Below are positions 1 to 8,463 of a stretch of 40,308 bases of DNA, one piece after another (the stretch's first letter is position 1; every line of letters begins with the position of its first letter). The position numbers were made by a program, and so were the translations under genes. Source of the stretch: DAITPV01 sp050692555 (lineage in GTDB: Bacteria; Actinomycetota; UBA4738; CALAEC01); NCBI GenBank assembly GCA_050692555.1, contig JBOGVS010000032.1, positions 1 to 40,308 on the forward strand. The letters run 5' to 3'. The notes under the pieces were generated by a model, which was not told where the DNA came from, searched no databases, and saw nothing but the letters and a program-made list of their open reading frames with translations.

Positions 1-2
1 GC

Positions 3-125
3 GCCATTGATCAGCACATCGCTCTCAACAACGCGCACCCCAAGCCGTTCGAGTGGCAGGCCTGCGCGGACCTCATCCTCGCCAAGGTGGCCCGTTGTAA
101 AGAAGCGTTAGATGCAGAACACTAG
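3..125 (+). pseudogene. IS630-family transposase, C-terminal remnant
   Basis: An open frame enters from the left edge and ends at TAG 123-125. Its last 40 residues (AIDQHIALNNAHPKPFEW, then ...ADLILAKVARCKEAL) match the C-terminal tail typical of IS630-type DDE transposases, where NxxPKPFxWxxxADxIL precedes a terminal helix. The catalytic part would lie outside the window, so I cannot tell whether the gene is whole. No inverted repeat was recognised in the 200 bases after the stop. Confidence 0.75.
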
Positions 126-332
126 GCGCTGGGGCATGACGCGGTGCCCCCTGGAAGCAAGGGCCTCCGCCATCTGCTCGACGCGGATGCGCGTACGATG
201 GTGCTGCACCCGAACGATAGCAGCCGGGTCCGCTGAGCAGGGCGGTTGCCAGAGAGCCCCTCCTGGTCAAGAGTTTGTCTCGATCAGGACGAAGTCTCGC
301 CTTGCCCCGGATCCCGGCAGGAGGGAGGCGAT

Positions 333-491
333 GTGAACGAAGCTGGAGGATCGTCCGTCCCGGAGCCGATCCCGCAGGCGGCGCCGGGAGGATTCGTGGC
401 CGCCGAGCCGCTGCCGGACCTCATTCGCCGCATCGTGCGGGAGGAGCTCCGCCCGATCCACCTGTTGCTCGAGGACCTCCGAGATCGGTAG
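333..491 (+). CDS. small hypothetical protein (52 aa)
   Basis: A 52-residue frame starts at GTG 333, 6-8 bases after a good Shine-Dalgarno (GGAGGGA), and ends at TAG 489-491. The C-terminal half (LPDLIRRIVREELRPIHLLL) is a strongly amphipathic helix, probably a coiled coil or dimerisation helix; the N-terminal half is Pro/Gly/Ala-rich. I recognise no family. It sits 82 bases upstream of katG in the same direction and might be co-transcribed with it. The case for it being real rests on the ribosome binding site and the helix pattern. Confidence 0.45.
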   Translation: MNEAGGSSVPEPIPQAAPGGFVAAEPLPDLIRRIVREELRPIHLLLEDLRDR

Positions 492-573
492 GGGGGCCCT
501 CGGTGGGCGGGAGGGGCCGCGGCGCCGAAACGACCGAGGGAGAAGAAGGCAGCGAGGAAGGAGAGACACCGAC

Positions 574-2772
574 GTGTCTGAGCACAATAGCGAGAGCGAG
601 AACCCAGTCATCCCGTCCCCGACTCCCACGGCGCATCGGCCAAGGACGAACAGGGACTGGTGGCCGGATCAGCTCGAACTCTCGGTTCTGCACCAGCACT
701 CGCCCCGGTCCGATCCGATGGGCGAGGACTACAACCACAAAGAAGCGTTCAGGAACCTCGACCTCGACGCGCTGAAGCGGGACCTCACCGAGGTGATGAC
801 GACGTCGCAGGACTGGTGGCCCGCCGACTACGGCCACTATGGGCCGCTCTTCATCCGGATGTCGTGGCACGCCGCGGGCACGTACCGCATCGCTGATGGC
901 CGGGGGGGCGGCGGCACCGGCGCGCAGCGCTTCGCCCCCCTCAACAGCTGGCCCGACAACGCGAGCCTCGACAAGGCGCGGCGGTTGCTCTGGCCGATCA
1001 AGAAGAAGTACGGCCGGGCGCTCTCGTGGGCCGATCTGATCATCTTCACCGGCAACGTCGCCATGGAATCGATGGGGTTCACGACGTTTGGCTTCGGATT
1101 CGGGCGAGAGGATATCTTTGAGCCCGAGGAGATCTTCTGGGGGCCCGAGGACACCTGGCTCGGAGACGAGCGCCACGGCGGCGACGCGGAGATCGAGGGG
1201 CCGTTCGGCGCCGATCACATGGGCCTCATCTACGTGAACCCGGAGGGGCCGGGTGGCAACCCGGATCCGCTCGAAGCGGCGAAGTACATCCGACAGACGT
1301 TCGGCCGTATGGCGATGAACGACGAGGAGACAGTCGCGCTCATCGTCGGCGGCCACACGTTCGGCAAGACACACGGCGCCGCTCCCGCGGCCGACTACGT
1401 CGCCCCCGAACCCGAGGGTGCCCCAATAGAAGAGCAAGGTCTCGGCTGGAGGAACACCTTCGGCACCGGCAAGGGGCCCGACACGATCACCAGCGGACTC
1501 GAGGGTGCGTGGACGCCCACCCCGACGACGTGGGACAATACCTTCCTCGAGATCCTGTACCGCTACGACTGGGAGCTCACGGAGAGCCCCGCGGGTGCGA
1601 AGCAGTGGACGCCCAAGAACTCCGAAGCGCAGGGCACCGTGCCGGATGCGCACGATCCGTCGAAGCAGCACGCCCCCGTCATGCTGACGACGGACCTGGC
1701 GCTGCGGGTGGATCCGATCTACGGCCAGATCACGAAGCGCTTCCTCGACAACCCGGACCAGCTCGCCGATGCGTTCGCCAGAGCCTGGTACAAGCTCATC
1801 CACCGCGACATGGGCCCCGTCACTCGCCTCCTCGGCCCGTGGGTCCCGGAACCGCAGCTGTGGCAGGACCCGGTTCCCGAGGTCGACCATGAACTGATCG
1901 GAGAGGAGGACGTCGCCGCTCTCAAGGACAAGCTCCTCGGCTCGGGACTGTCCATCTCGCAGCTCGTGTCGACCGCGTGGGCATCGGCCGCGAGCTTCCG
2001 CGGCACCGACAAGCGGGGCGGGGCCAACGGGGCGCGGATCCGCCTTGCTCCGCAACGGGACTGGGAGGCGAACGGCCCGATGGAACTGGCCAAGGTACTG
2101 CGGACCCTCGAGGGGATCCAGCAGGACTTCAACAGCTCACAGTCCGGTGGGAAGAGGGTGTCGCTCGCCGACCTGATCGTCCTGGGCGGGTGCGTGGCCG
2201 TGAAGGAAGCGGCGAAGAACGCCGGGTTCGACGTTACGGTCCCGTTCACGCCGGGGCGCACGGATGCCTCGCAGGAGCAGACGGACGTGGAGTCGTTCGC
2301 CGTGCTCGAACCGCCCTTCGACGGGTTCCGCAACTCCCTGCGAGCCGGAGAGAAGCTGTCGCCGGAGACCCTGCTGGTGGAACGGGCGAACCTCTTGACG
2401 TTGACCGCTCCCGAGATGACGGTGCTCGTCGGCGGCATGCGGGCTCTGAACACCAACTTCCGACAATCGCCACACGGCGTCTTCACCGACCGGCCCGAGA
2501 CCCTCACCAACGATTTCTTCGTGAACCTGCTCGACATGGGCACGGAGTGGAAGACGTCCGTCTCGGAGGAGCACGTGTACGAAGGTCGCGATCGCGCCAC
2601 GGGCGAGCTCAAGTGGACCGCCACCGCCGTCGACCTCGTCTTCGGTTCGAACTCCCAGCTCCGAGCCATCGCGGAGGTCTACGGGTGCGACGACTCGAAG
2701 GAGAAGTTCGTGCGTGACTTCGTGGTTGCATGGGACAAGGTCATGAACCTCGATCGGTTCGACCTCGCCTGA
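574..2772 (+). CDS. katG: catalase-peroxidase KatG
   Basis: Bifunctional heme catalase-peroxidase that removes hydrogen peroxide, 732 aa, the usual length. It starts at GTG 574 behind AAGGAG. Distal heme residues are Arg95, Trp98 and His99 in IRMSWHAAGTYR. The proximal heme ligand is His261 in VGGHTFGKTHGA. The Met-Tyr-Trp cross-link that gives catalase activity is present as Trp98, Tyr220 (LIYVNPEGP) and Met246 (GRMAMNDEE). All are shifted by nine positions from the Mycobacterium tuberculosis numbering. The second, heme-free peroxidase-like domain follows from about residue 420. No furA-type regulator lies beside it. The gene looks intact and functional. Confidence 0.97.
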   Translation: MSEHNSESENPVIPSPTPTAHRPRTNRDWWPDQLELSVLHQHSPRSDPMGEDYNHKEAFRNLDLDALKRDLTEVMTTSQDWWPADYGHYGPLFIRMSWHAAGTYRIADGRGGGGTGAQRFAPLNSWPDNASLDKARRLLWPIKKKYGRALSWADLIIFTGNVAMESMGFTTFGFGFGREDIFEPEEIFWGPEDTWLGDERHGGDAEIEGPFGADHMGLIYVNPEGPGGNPDPLEAAKYIRQTFGRMAMNDEETVALIVGGHTFGKTHGAAPAADYVAPEPEGAPIEEQGLGWRNTFGTGKGPDTITSGLEGAWTPTPTTWDNTFLEILYRYDWELTESPAGAKQWTPKNSEAQGTVPDAHDPSKQHAPVMLTTDLALRVDPIYGQITKRFLDNPDQLADAFARAWYKLIHRDMGPVTRLLGPWVPEPQLWQDPVPEVDHELIGEEDVAALKDKLLGSGLSISQLVSTAWASAASFRGTDKRGGANGARIRLAPQRDWEANGPMELAKVLRTLEGIQQDFNSSQSGGKRVSLADLIVLGGCVAVKEAAKNAGFDVTVPFTPGRTDASQEQTDVESFAVLEPPFDGFRNSLRAGEKLSPETLLVERANLLTLTAPEMTVLVGGMRALNTNFRQSPHGVFTDRPETLTNDFFVNLLDMGTEWKTSVSEEHVYEGRDRATGELKWTATAVDLVFGSNSQLRAIAEVYGCDDSKEKFVRDFVVAWDKVMNLDRFDLA

Positions 2773-2877
2773 TCGACGTCCCCGGGGTCCGGAGGCGTTG
2801 AAAGCAACCTTCAGCCTGCCAACCTATCCCGCGGCTGATGAGGTGCTTTGCCGACCAGTAGGGGATTTCTCTTCTGC

Positions 2878-2964
2878 TTCCTCAGGCTGGCGGCCTCGAC
2901 GGGAGCACGCCGCAGGCAGCTCCTCGCGCTCCGGTGGGAAGCCGTCGATTGGGAAGCAGGCGGC
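2878..2964 (+). pseudogene. tyrosine recombinase (phage-type integrase) remnant
   Basis: About 29 codons read FLRLAASTGARRRQLLALRW followed by EAVDWEAGG. This is the signature around the first catalytic arginine of tyrosine recombinases (TGxRxxELxxLxWxDVD). The catalytic core after it (the HxLR motif and catalytic Tyr) is missing, and the frame runs into an unrelated FabH-like gene. It is a small fragment left from an integrated element, and the only integrase sequence I recognise in the window. Confidence 0.6.
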
Positions 2965-3099
2965 AGCGGAATCCAACCGCCGATAGGGGAGTCAAGATCC
3001 TCCAATCGAGCCGGGATCGGCGGACCTGCTCAGCCCTCAAGGCACCCTATGAGGGTCCTCCCGATTGCTCTATTATCCGGAGCGCCCGGACACGGGGCC

Positions 3100-4094
3100 A
3101 TGGAACCTGTATCCCTCCGGATCGAGGCTGTGGGCCGATACCTGCCGCGGCAGCTATTCACCGCTGCCGAAATGGACGAACGCCTCGGCGTGTCCGAGGG
3201 CTGGGTCCTGAGAAAAACCGGCGTGGCAGAGCGGCGGTGGGTCGACGGTGAGTCTCCCCTCAGCATGGCCACCGCCGCTGTCTTAGACGCCCTGGAGCAC
3301 ACCACCCTCACGATCGAGGACGTCGATCTCCTGCTGTACGCGGCGGCGACGCCCCACCAAGCGATCCCGGATACCGCGGCGCTCCTTCAGCGTAGCCTCG
3401 GGCTGGGCTCCTCGGGCATCAAGGCCTTCTCGGTTCACTCGACGTGTCTCAGCTTCCTCGCGGCACTCGACATCGCTGCGAGCCACATCGAGTCGGGACG
3501 CCACCGCACGGTGCTGATCGCCGGTGCCGAGGTGGGATCGCTGGGAATCGATTTCCACGAGCCGGAGAGTGCTGCGTTGCTTGGGGACATGGCCACCGCT
3601 GTTGTGGTCGCGGCGACCCCTGAGCGAGAGGATTCCCGTCCTCGCTCCCTTGTCTTTCGGACCTTCGGCGAAGGGGCGGACCTCTGTCGTCTGGAGGGCG
3701 GCGGCGCGAACAAACATCCGTCGTTCCCCTCCACCAAGGAGGAGGACTACCTCTTCCACATGGACGGGCCGAGGGTGTTCCGGATCGCCTATCGATTGTT
3801 CCCCCCGGTGCTCGACGAGGCCCTCGCCGATGCGGCCGTCATCAAGGAGGACATCGACGTGGTGATCCCGCATAGGCCAGTCTCCCGGCAATCCGGTCGA
3901 TCCAGCGCGCCTTCGGGATTGCCGATGAGAAGGTCGTTATCAACCTCGATCGATATGGAAATTGTCTTGCTGCCTCGCTTCCAGGGGCGATGTACGACGC
4001 CATCGCCTCGGGCATGGTGAAGCGGGGCGCCACCGTCCTTCTGGCAGGGACGGGAGCGGGATTGTCTCTGGCTGCGGCCGTCCTCACCTGGTGA
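3100..4094 (+). pseudogene. 3-oxoacyl-ACP synthase III / OleA-like thiolase, frameshifted
   Basis: A FabH/OleA-type condensing enzyme of the thiolase fold. ATG 3100 gives MEPVSLRIEAVGRYLPRQLF. The nucleophile is Cys116 in SVHSTCLSFLAAL. The catalytic His258 sits in a VVIPH motif that should read PHQAS, but one base is missing after 3873 (CAT-AGG instead of CATCAGG). The correct continuation (ASLPAIRSIQRAFGI, then LDRYGNCLAAS with the active-site Asn) lies in another frame and ends at TGA 4092-4094. With that base restored the protein would be about 331 aa, full family length. Its stop overlaps the GTG of the next gene (GTGA), so the two form an operon. Such pairs make long-chain ketones or olefins from acyl-CoAs; OleB and OleC are absent here. 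Whether the break is real or a sequencing error is open. Confidence 0.8.
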
Positions 4095-4762
4095 ACGGGA
4101 CCGTTCTCGTCACCGGCGCCACCGGGTTCCTCGGCGGTCACCTCGCCCGAGATCTGGCCGCCCACGGGTCCGAGGTGCGCGGCCTGGGACGGAACACCGG
4201 CCGAGGCCTCCAGCTCGAGGCGGACGGCGTGTCGTTCTTTCCCGTGGACCTGTCCAACCGGGAAGCGCTCCGGCGAGCCTGCCGCGGCGCCGACGTGGTG
4301 GTGCACGCGGCGGCCCTTTCCTCGGCGTGGGCCACCCGAAGCGCATACCGCCGAGTCAACGTGGATGGCACCGCAGCGGTCCTCGGGGCGGCGCAGGCGG
4401 CCGGAGTCGGCAGGATCGTGCACATCTCCACTCCCGCCGTGCTGTCACGTTTCGCGGATCAGTTCGACCTGACGGAGGAGGAGCCTATCCCGGCGGTCCA
4501 CATCTCCGACTACGGGGCCTCGAAGGCCGCCGCCGAGCGCCTCGTCTCAGCAGTATCGGCGGTGGAGACGGTGATCGTTCGGCCCAAGGCGATCTACGGC
4601 CCGGGCGACACCGCTTTGCTGCCGCGATTGGTGGGTGCGGCGACCCGGGGACGCCTTCGCATCGTGGGCCACGGCGACACAATGACCCACCTCACCCATG
4701 TGTCAGACGTGGTACGGGCCCTCCGCCCGATCCTTCCCGCCCTGCCATGCGTTACGCGGTGA
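4091..4762 (+). pseudogene. NAD(P)-dependent epimerase/dehydratase (OleD-like), 3'-truncated
   Basis: Extended short-chain dehydrogenase. The start GTG 4091 overlaps the upstream stop. The Rossmann motif is VTGATGFLGGHLA at residues 6-18 and the catalytic pair is YGASK. The segment VIVRPKAIYGPGDTALLPRL is typical of the oxidoreductase that accompanies FabH-like and acyl-CoA-ligase-like genes in long-chain ketone/olefin-type clusters. After HVSDVVRAL the sequence loses the family pattern and stops at 223 aa, whereas relatives have about 320-340. The end abuts the converging hydrolase gene, so the 3' third was probably lost at a rearrangement junction near 4720-4750. Confidence 0.75.
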
Positions 4763-5453
4763 AGAACTCGACCAGCACCGGTGCCAGGACGGTCGGGGAC
4801 ACGTCGTGACCCTGGCCCTCGAGGATGCGGGCCTGGCCGTCGGGGATGGCCTTGGCCAGCGCCTCGGCCGTCTCGCGCATCCACGGGAAATCGGCTCCTC
4901 CGGCGATCACGATCGTCGGAGCCTTCACCGAAGCCGCCGTGTCGGTCGGCAAGGAGTAGTCGCCCATGATCCTGGCGTCGTACGCGAGCGTGTGCGCCAG
5001 GGCCTCCTGCGCCGGCCACCACGGTTGCGCCCGCATGCCGGCGACCATCTCGGACGGCATGCCGATCACCTTGGTCATGAAGTACTCGACGGCGTCGCCT
5101 CTGCGACCCTCCGCGACCATGGTCTCGTACTGCTCGACCTGGTCCGCCGGCGGTTTGTTGGCCTCGTCGAGGATGTAGGGCGGCTCCCACAGAGCCAGCT
5201 TCATGATGGGGATGCCGCTCGCCCCGGCCTGGAGTGCTAGGGCCGCGCCGGAGGAGCTTCCGTACAGGTGCGCCGAGCCGCCGGCGTCGGCGATCACGGC
5301 CTCGAAGTCCTCGATCTCGCGCTCGATCACGTACGGCGGCGTGTCCGTGCTTTCCCCGCGCCCTCGCCGGTCGTAGTTGAGCACCGTGAAGCTCTTAGAC
5401 AGCTCGGCGGCGAGTCCCGCGTTGGACTGACGATCCACCGACCCACCCGTCAC
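4752..5453 (-). CDS. alpha/beta hydrolase
   Basis: Cytoplasmic alpha/beta-fold hydrolase. The nucleophile elbow is YGSSSGAALAL (G-x-S-x-G), the acid is Asp in AGGADFPW, and the His is in EGQGHDVSP near the C-terminus, so the triad is complete. An RRGRGES motif follows the second strand, as in non-heme peroxidase-like hydrolases. The first legal start is GTG at 5453. Family-like coding sequence (GKVTSRDGTSIDIERTGEG) continues in frame back to a GTC at 5526-5528, just after a GGAGGGAGAG ribosome-binding-like tract. The true start codon may therefore be altered or misread. It lies 22 bases downstream of the SRPBCC gene's stop and is probably co-transcribed with it. Confidence 0.85.
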   Translation of the reverse strand: MTGGSVDRQSNAGLAAELSKSFTVLNYDRRGRGESTDTPPYVIEREIEDFEAVIADAGGSAHLYGSSSGAALALQAGASGIPIMKLALWEPPYILDEANKPPADQVEQYETMVAEGRRGDAVEYFMTKVIGMPSEMVAGMRAQPWWPAQEALAHTLAYDARIMGDYSLPTDTAASVKAPTIVIAGGADFPWMRETAEALAKAIPDGQARILEGQGHDVSPTVLAPVLVEFFTA

Positions 5454-5547
5454 CAGGACGACCGGCGCTCCCTCCCCCGTGCGCTCGATATCGATGCTCG
5501 TTCCGTCTCTCGACGTGACCTTGCCGACCGCTCTCTCCCTCCCCGCG

Positions 5548-6288
5548 CTAGGAGACCAACCCGTTCATCCAGGCCTTCCAGGCCTCCACGGCCTCGTTCT
5601 GATCCACATCCATGAAGAGGTGGTGTCCGACCATGACCGGACCGTAGAACGCGAAGATGAACCGGTACAGCGCGTCTTCGCTCCGCACGCCCAGGAAGCT
5701 CGGAGACACCCATTCCACAACGCCCTCGATGGGATCGATCCCCTTTGGGGTCAGCCGCACCTTCTCGTCCACGGCGACGGGTCCGGGGAGGCCGAGCCCC
5801 TCTCTGATCAAGCTCCATCCCTGTTCGCGGTCCGGGAGCTCGGGCCCGGTGGCGTCCACGGGGATGGCCTTCCGCCCGAAGAAGTAGGTGAGGTACTGGC
5901 CGAGCTTGTGGAAGTAGGCCGTGTCGCCTTCGATCATCGCCTCGTACTCGGCCTCCCAGTTGTCGCCAAGGAAGCCGGAATGGACCCACCGGATCGAGGT
6001 GTTGCCCTTGTCTCCTCTCTCGATCCGGTAATCGAACGCCATGAACGCCCCGTCCTCGGCCGCGTCGGTGCGATAGACTAATCGGTTCGGCGGATCCCAC
6101 GTCGTCACGGTGGCTTCTTCGGCGAAGCCCGGGGTGATGGTCCGCACCGTGCCACCCTCCCGGGGCTCGATATCGTTCTCGCCCATGAACCAGGCATCCA
6201 TCCCCTCGCCGGTGGCGACGGCCTGCCAGGCCTGCTCGGGAGTCGCGGCAACCTCGATGTTGTTGACGATCTCGAACGCTTTCCCCAT
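5548..6288 (-). CDS. SRPBCC (START/AHSA1-like) domain protein
   Basis: A 246-aa protein starting at ATG 6288 behind AGGAGAGCTGAG. It opens MGKAFEIVNNIEVAATPEQA, with WDPPNRLVYR further in; this is the pattern of AHSA1-type SRPBCC domains, which form a deep hydrophobic ligand pocket. A second segment from about residue 150 repeats the fold loosely and ends MVGHHLFMDVDQNEAVEAW. It is upstream of, and probably in one operon with, the alpha/beta hydrolase. The ligand and role cannot be told from sequence. A longer start at 6321 is possible but has no ribosome binding site. Confidence 0.8.
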   Translation of the reverse strand: MGKAFEIVNNIEVAATPEQAWQAVATGEGMDAWFMGENDIEPREGGTVRTITPGFAEEATVTTWDPPNRLVYRTDAAEDGAFMAFDYRIERGDKGNTSIRWVHSGFLGDNWEAEYEAMIEGDTAYFHKLGQYLTYFFGRKAIPVDATGPELPDREQGWSLIREGLGLPGPVAVDEKVRLTPKGIDPIEGVVEWVSPSFLGVRSEDALYRFIFAFYGPVMVGHHLFMDVDQNEAVEAWKAWMNGLVS

Positions 6289-6431
6289 CTCAGCTCTCCT
6301 CGGTCTCGATGCTAGGACCACCGGATGGCCCTCAACTCATCGGTCGATGATTTCCGTTCGGCAGATCCGTCTACAGGGTAGCGACCGATGAATGAGTACG
6401 CTGGGGCCTGTCCAGGGGAAAGGAGGAGACG

Positions 6432-6737
6432 ATGTCCCGAGTCGACGCCCCCTCCGGCGGAAAGGGCCCATTGGACAAGCGGTTCACGGCGGTCCTCCTG
6501 AAGAGCCCTGCTCGAGGCGGGTGGACCTACGTGATGATGCCCGGCTCCGCCGAGTACTTCGGGACCAGAGGCCTGGTCAAGGTCCGCGGAACCATCGACG
6601 GACACACGTTCCAGAGCTCTTTCATGGCCCAGGGCGATGGCACCCACAAGCTGCCGGTCAGGGCCGCCATCCGCAAGGTCATCGGGAAAGAAGCCGGCGA
6701 CACGGTCACCGTCCACCTGAACGAACGGATCACCTAG
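6432..6737 (+). CDS. DUF1905 domain protein
   Basis: A 101-aa protein starting at ATG 6432 after a very strong AAGGAGGAGA site. It is a single DUF1905 domain: FTAVLLKSPARGGWTYVMMP, then VKVRGTIDGHTFQSSFMAQGDGTHKLPV, ending RKVIGKEAGDTVTVHLNER. The family forms a small beta barrel, often fused to YdeI-like bacteriocin-resistance domains; here it stands alone at normal single-domain length. Function is unknown. It is monocistronic, 131 bases before the tRNA pair. Confidence 0.88.
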   Translation: MSRVDAPSGGKGPLDKRFTAVLLKSPARGGWTYVMMPGSAEYFGTRGLVKVRGTIDGHTFQSSFMAQGDGTHKLPVRAAIRKVIGKEAGDTVTVHLNERIT

Positions 6738-6868
6738 CGGACATCAGAGAGCTGGATCAACGCCCGGGCCAGGGTGTCCTGAAGGCGTCCGGCCTCTCCT
6801 TGGGGTGGCCGGCGACCAGCTCCCGAAGGAAGGGGGCCACCGCCCCGAGTACACTGGGGGCGTCCCTT

Positions 6869-6939
6869 GGCGGGGTGGCCGAGTGGTTAGGCAGGGGCCT
6901 GCAAAGCCCCGTACAGCGGTTCAATTCCGCTCCCCGCCT
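6869..6939 (+). tRNA. tRNA-Cys (GCA)
   Basis: A 71-nt cloverleaf. The acceptor arms GGCGGGG (6869-6875) and CCCCGCC (6932-6938) pair fully, with discriminator U at 6939 as expected for tRNA-Cys. The anticodon stem GGGGC/GCCCC encloses CTGCAAA, giving anticodon GCA. The T arm is GCGGTTCAATTCCGC. No CCA is encoded. A -10-like TACACT lies at about 6850-6855. Confidence 0.95.
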
Positions 6940-6957
6940 CGATATCATTCGAGGTTC

Positions 6958-7029
6958 GGGCGCTTAGCTCAGGGGGAGAGCGCTTCCTTGACGCGGAAGA
7001 GGTCAGAGGTTCAAATCCTCTAGCGCCCA
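6958..7029 (+). tRNA. tRNA-Val (GAC)
   Basis: A 72-nt cloverleaf. The acceptor arms GGGCGCT and AGCGCCC pair; the anticodon stem CTTCC/GGAAG encloses TTGACGC, giving anticodon GAC (valine). The T arm is AGAGG-TTCAAAT-CCTCT, the discriminator is A, and no CCA is encoded. This is the only complete copy. Its 3' part (6985-7031) recurs at 10054, 26394, 37460 and 40121, so the gene is the attachment target of a series of integrations. Confidence 0.96.
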
Positions 7030-7035
7030 CAGCAA

Positions 7036-7063
7036 AGGCCCTGGTAACAGGGCCTCTTTGTTT
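7036..7063 (+). terminator. intrinsic terminator after tRNA-Val
   Basis: A perfect 8-bp stem, AGGCCCTG (7036-7043) and CAGGGCCT (7048-7055), with loop GTAA, is followed by CTTTGTTT. Related hairpins follow the tRNA fragments at 37551-37569 and 40175 onward. Confidence 0.8.
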
Positions 7064-7098
7064 CTACGGTTGTTCGAAGAGCCATGCTTGCTCTGCGA

Positions 7099-7106
7099 AA
7101 AAGTTG
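7099..7106 (+). repeat. 8-bp target-site duplication, left copy
   Basis: AAAAGTTG immediately precedes the left inverted repeat of the insertion sequence, and an identical copy (8386-8393) immediately follows the right inverted repeat. This is the expected footprint of a transposition event. Confidence 0.9.
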
Positions 7107-8385
7107 GGCAGCGTCCAGTTGAGTGTGTCCGCCGAGTGGCTGAAATCCCTGGTCAGACCGCGTTTTCGTGGTAGCTATCCAGTAAACGGGTGGATAGGGG
7201 GTCCTGGGATGGCAAAACGAACGGCGCGTCCGCTGTCCGAGGTGCGGGAGCCTCGAGACCAAGCGCCACGGGAGGACCTCCACCGCCCCCGCCGGGCTGG
7301 CCGGCTCCCTCGGGTCTCTACAGCGGTTCCTGTGCCGCGGCTGCGGGCGGACCTTCACCCCGCCGCGTAGGGCGGCGGGCCCGAGAGCCAGGTTCGCCGA
7401 CGACGTCGTCGAGGAAGCGGTGCGGCTCTACGTCCAGGGCCTTTCCTCCTACCGGATCCTCTCCGTCCTGCTCGAGCAGCGCCTCGGTCGTCCGGTGGGA
7501 CGGTTCACCCTGAACGGATGGGTGGACGAGCTTGGCGCGCGCGCCAAGACCCCCCTGGAGGTCTCCGCCGAGCTTCGGCCCCCGGGGTGGAGCGGGTTCC
7601 TGGGCATGGATGGCAAGGCGATCTACATCCGGGGCGAGGAGGCCGCGCTCGTAGTCGGCGTGGACCAGGGCACCCGCGATGTGGTGCACGCCCTGGTGTC
7701 CGAGATCGAGGGGGAGGAGGCATTCGAGCGCCTGGTGCGCGAGGCCGTCACCGAGGCCAGCTACCCCCTTAAGGGCCTGGTCATGGACGCCGCGGCCCCG
7801 TTCCTCGCCGCCCACGCCAACTACTTCGCCCGCCTGCCTCTACAGCTCTGCCGCACCCACGCCTCGCGACGGCTGGACTACGTGATCGCCAAGGCCAAGT
7901 TCTCCCCAGATGCCCCGCTCAGGGCGGAGCTGAAGGATCGGGTCCGCGCCGTGCTGTTCGCTCCCACCGAACAGGAGGCCCGTCGGCTGCTCCGCTCCCT
8001 GCTCGAGGACCGGGATCGCTACGAGGGCCTCGGACGCCGCGACACCCTGGGGGCGATGGAGCGGACCTTCGATCTGTACATGACCCACCACCGGGTCGAG
8101 GGGATGCCGGCGGACGCCAACGTCACCGAGAACGTGATCAAGCAGCTCGGGAAGAAGCTCCGTCTCATGGAGGGGTTCGCCTCGTTGGAGTCGGCGGAGC
8201 GCTTCTCACGGCTGCTGATCGGCTGCTACCGCTTCAAGCGGTTCACGGACTCCCGCCAGCGGCGGGAAGGCAACGGCAAGTCACCGTTACAGCTAGCTGG
8301 AACCGACGCTGGGGGGGGGACCGACTGGCTCCGCTTCCTCCTCCGTCGCTGACCGTCCTCTAGCAACACTCAACTGGACGCTGCC
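7107..8385 (+). mobile_element. insertion sequence, 1279 bp, 20-bp perfect inverted repeats
   Basis: The left end GGCAGCGTCCAGTTGAGTGT (7107-7126) is the exact reverse complement of the right end at 8366-8385. An 8-bp direct repeat AAAAGTTG flanks the element. It holds one transposase gene. The 8-bp duplication, the N-terminal zinc ribbon and a C-x-x-H motif after the second catalytic Asp fit the IS256/mutator-like group (IS1249-like), but I cannot settle the family by eye. Perfect ends and an intact duplication indicate a recent insertion. It interrupts a tandem AAAAGTTGAC/AAAAAGTTGA repeat next to tRNA-Val. Confidence 0.93.
7209..8352 (+). CDS. DDE transposase with N-terminal zinc ribbon (probable frameshift near its start)
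   Basis: From about 7225 the frame reads RRVRCPRCGSLETKRHGR, then QRFLCRGCGRTFTPP: a CxxC...CxxC zinc ribbon. A helix-turn-helix region (LYVQGLSSYRILSVLLEQRL) follows. The catalytic residues are Asp in FLGMDGKAIYI (codon 7609), Asp in LVMDAAAPF (7786) and Glu in NVTENVIKQ (8128), with LCRTH between. The only well-placed ATG (7209, behind AGGGGG) is in another frame, and one extra base near 7224 would join them. The frame with the ribbon has no ATG/GTG start before it. Either a 1-base error or a real inactivating mutation is possible. The rest is intact. Confidence 0.85.
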
Positions 8386-8406
8386 AAAAGTTGACAAAAA
8401 GTTGAA
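8386..8406 (+). repeat. tandem AAAAGTTGA repeats (integrase arm-site-like), split by the IS
   Basis: AAAAGTTGAC followed by AAAAAGTTGA. Removing the IS and one duplication copy restores GCGAAAAAGTTGAC next to AAAAAGTTGA, just downstream of tRNA-Val. Related pairs occur at 9918-9939, 26266-26282 and, on the other strand, 11986-12007. Short tandem repeats of this kind beside tRNA attachment sites are typical of tyrosine-integrase arm-binding sites; that role is an inference. Confidence 0.55.
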
Positions 8407-8463
8407 ACGCCGACCTACCTGCGAGTAGGGAGGCCCTGGGGACGAGGGGGAGCCCCGCAGCCA

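Noticed and set aside
421..2055. 544-codon open frame on the minus strand
   Set aside because: It is fully antisense to katG; the Arg/Pro/Val-rich product has no family pattern. A GC-rich shadow.
7209..7240. Programmed frameshift in the transposase
   Set aside because: The shift lies at the very start of the gene, without a slippery heptamer such as A6G; error or mutation is simpler.
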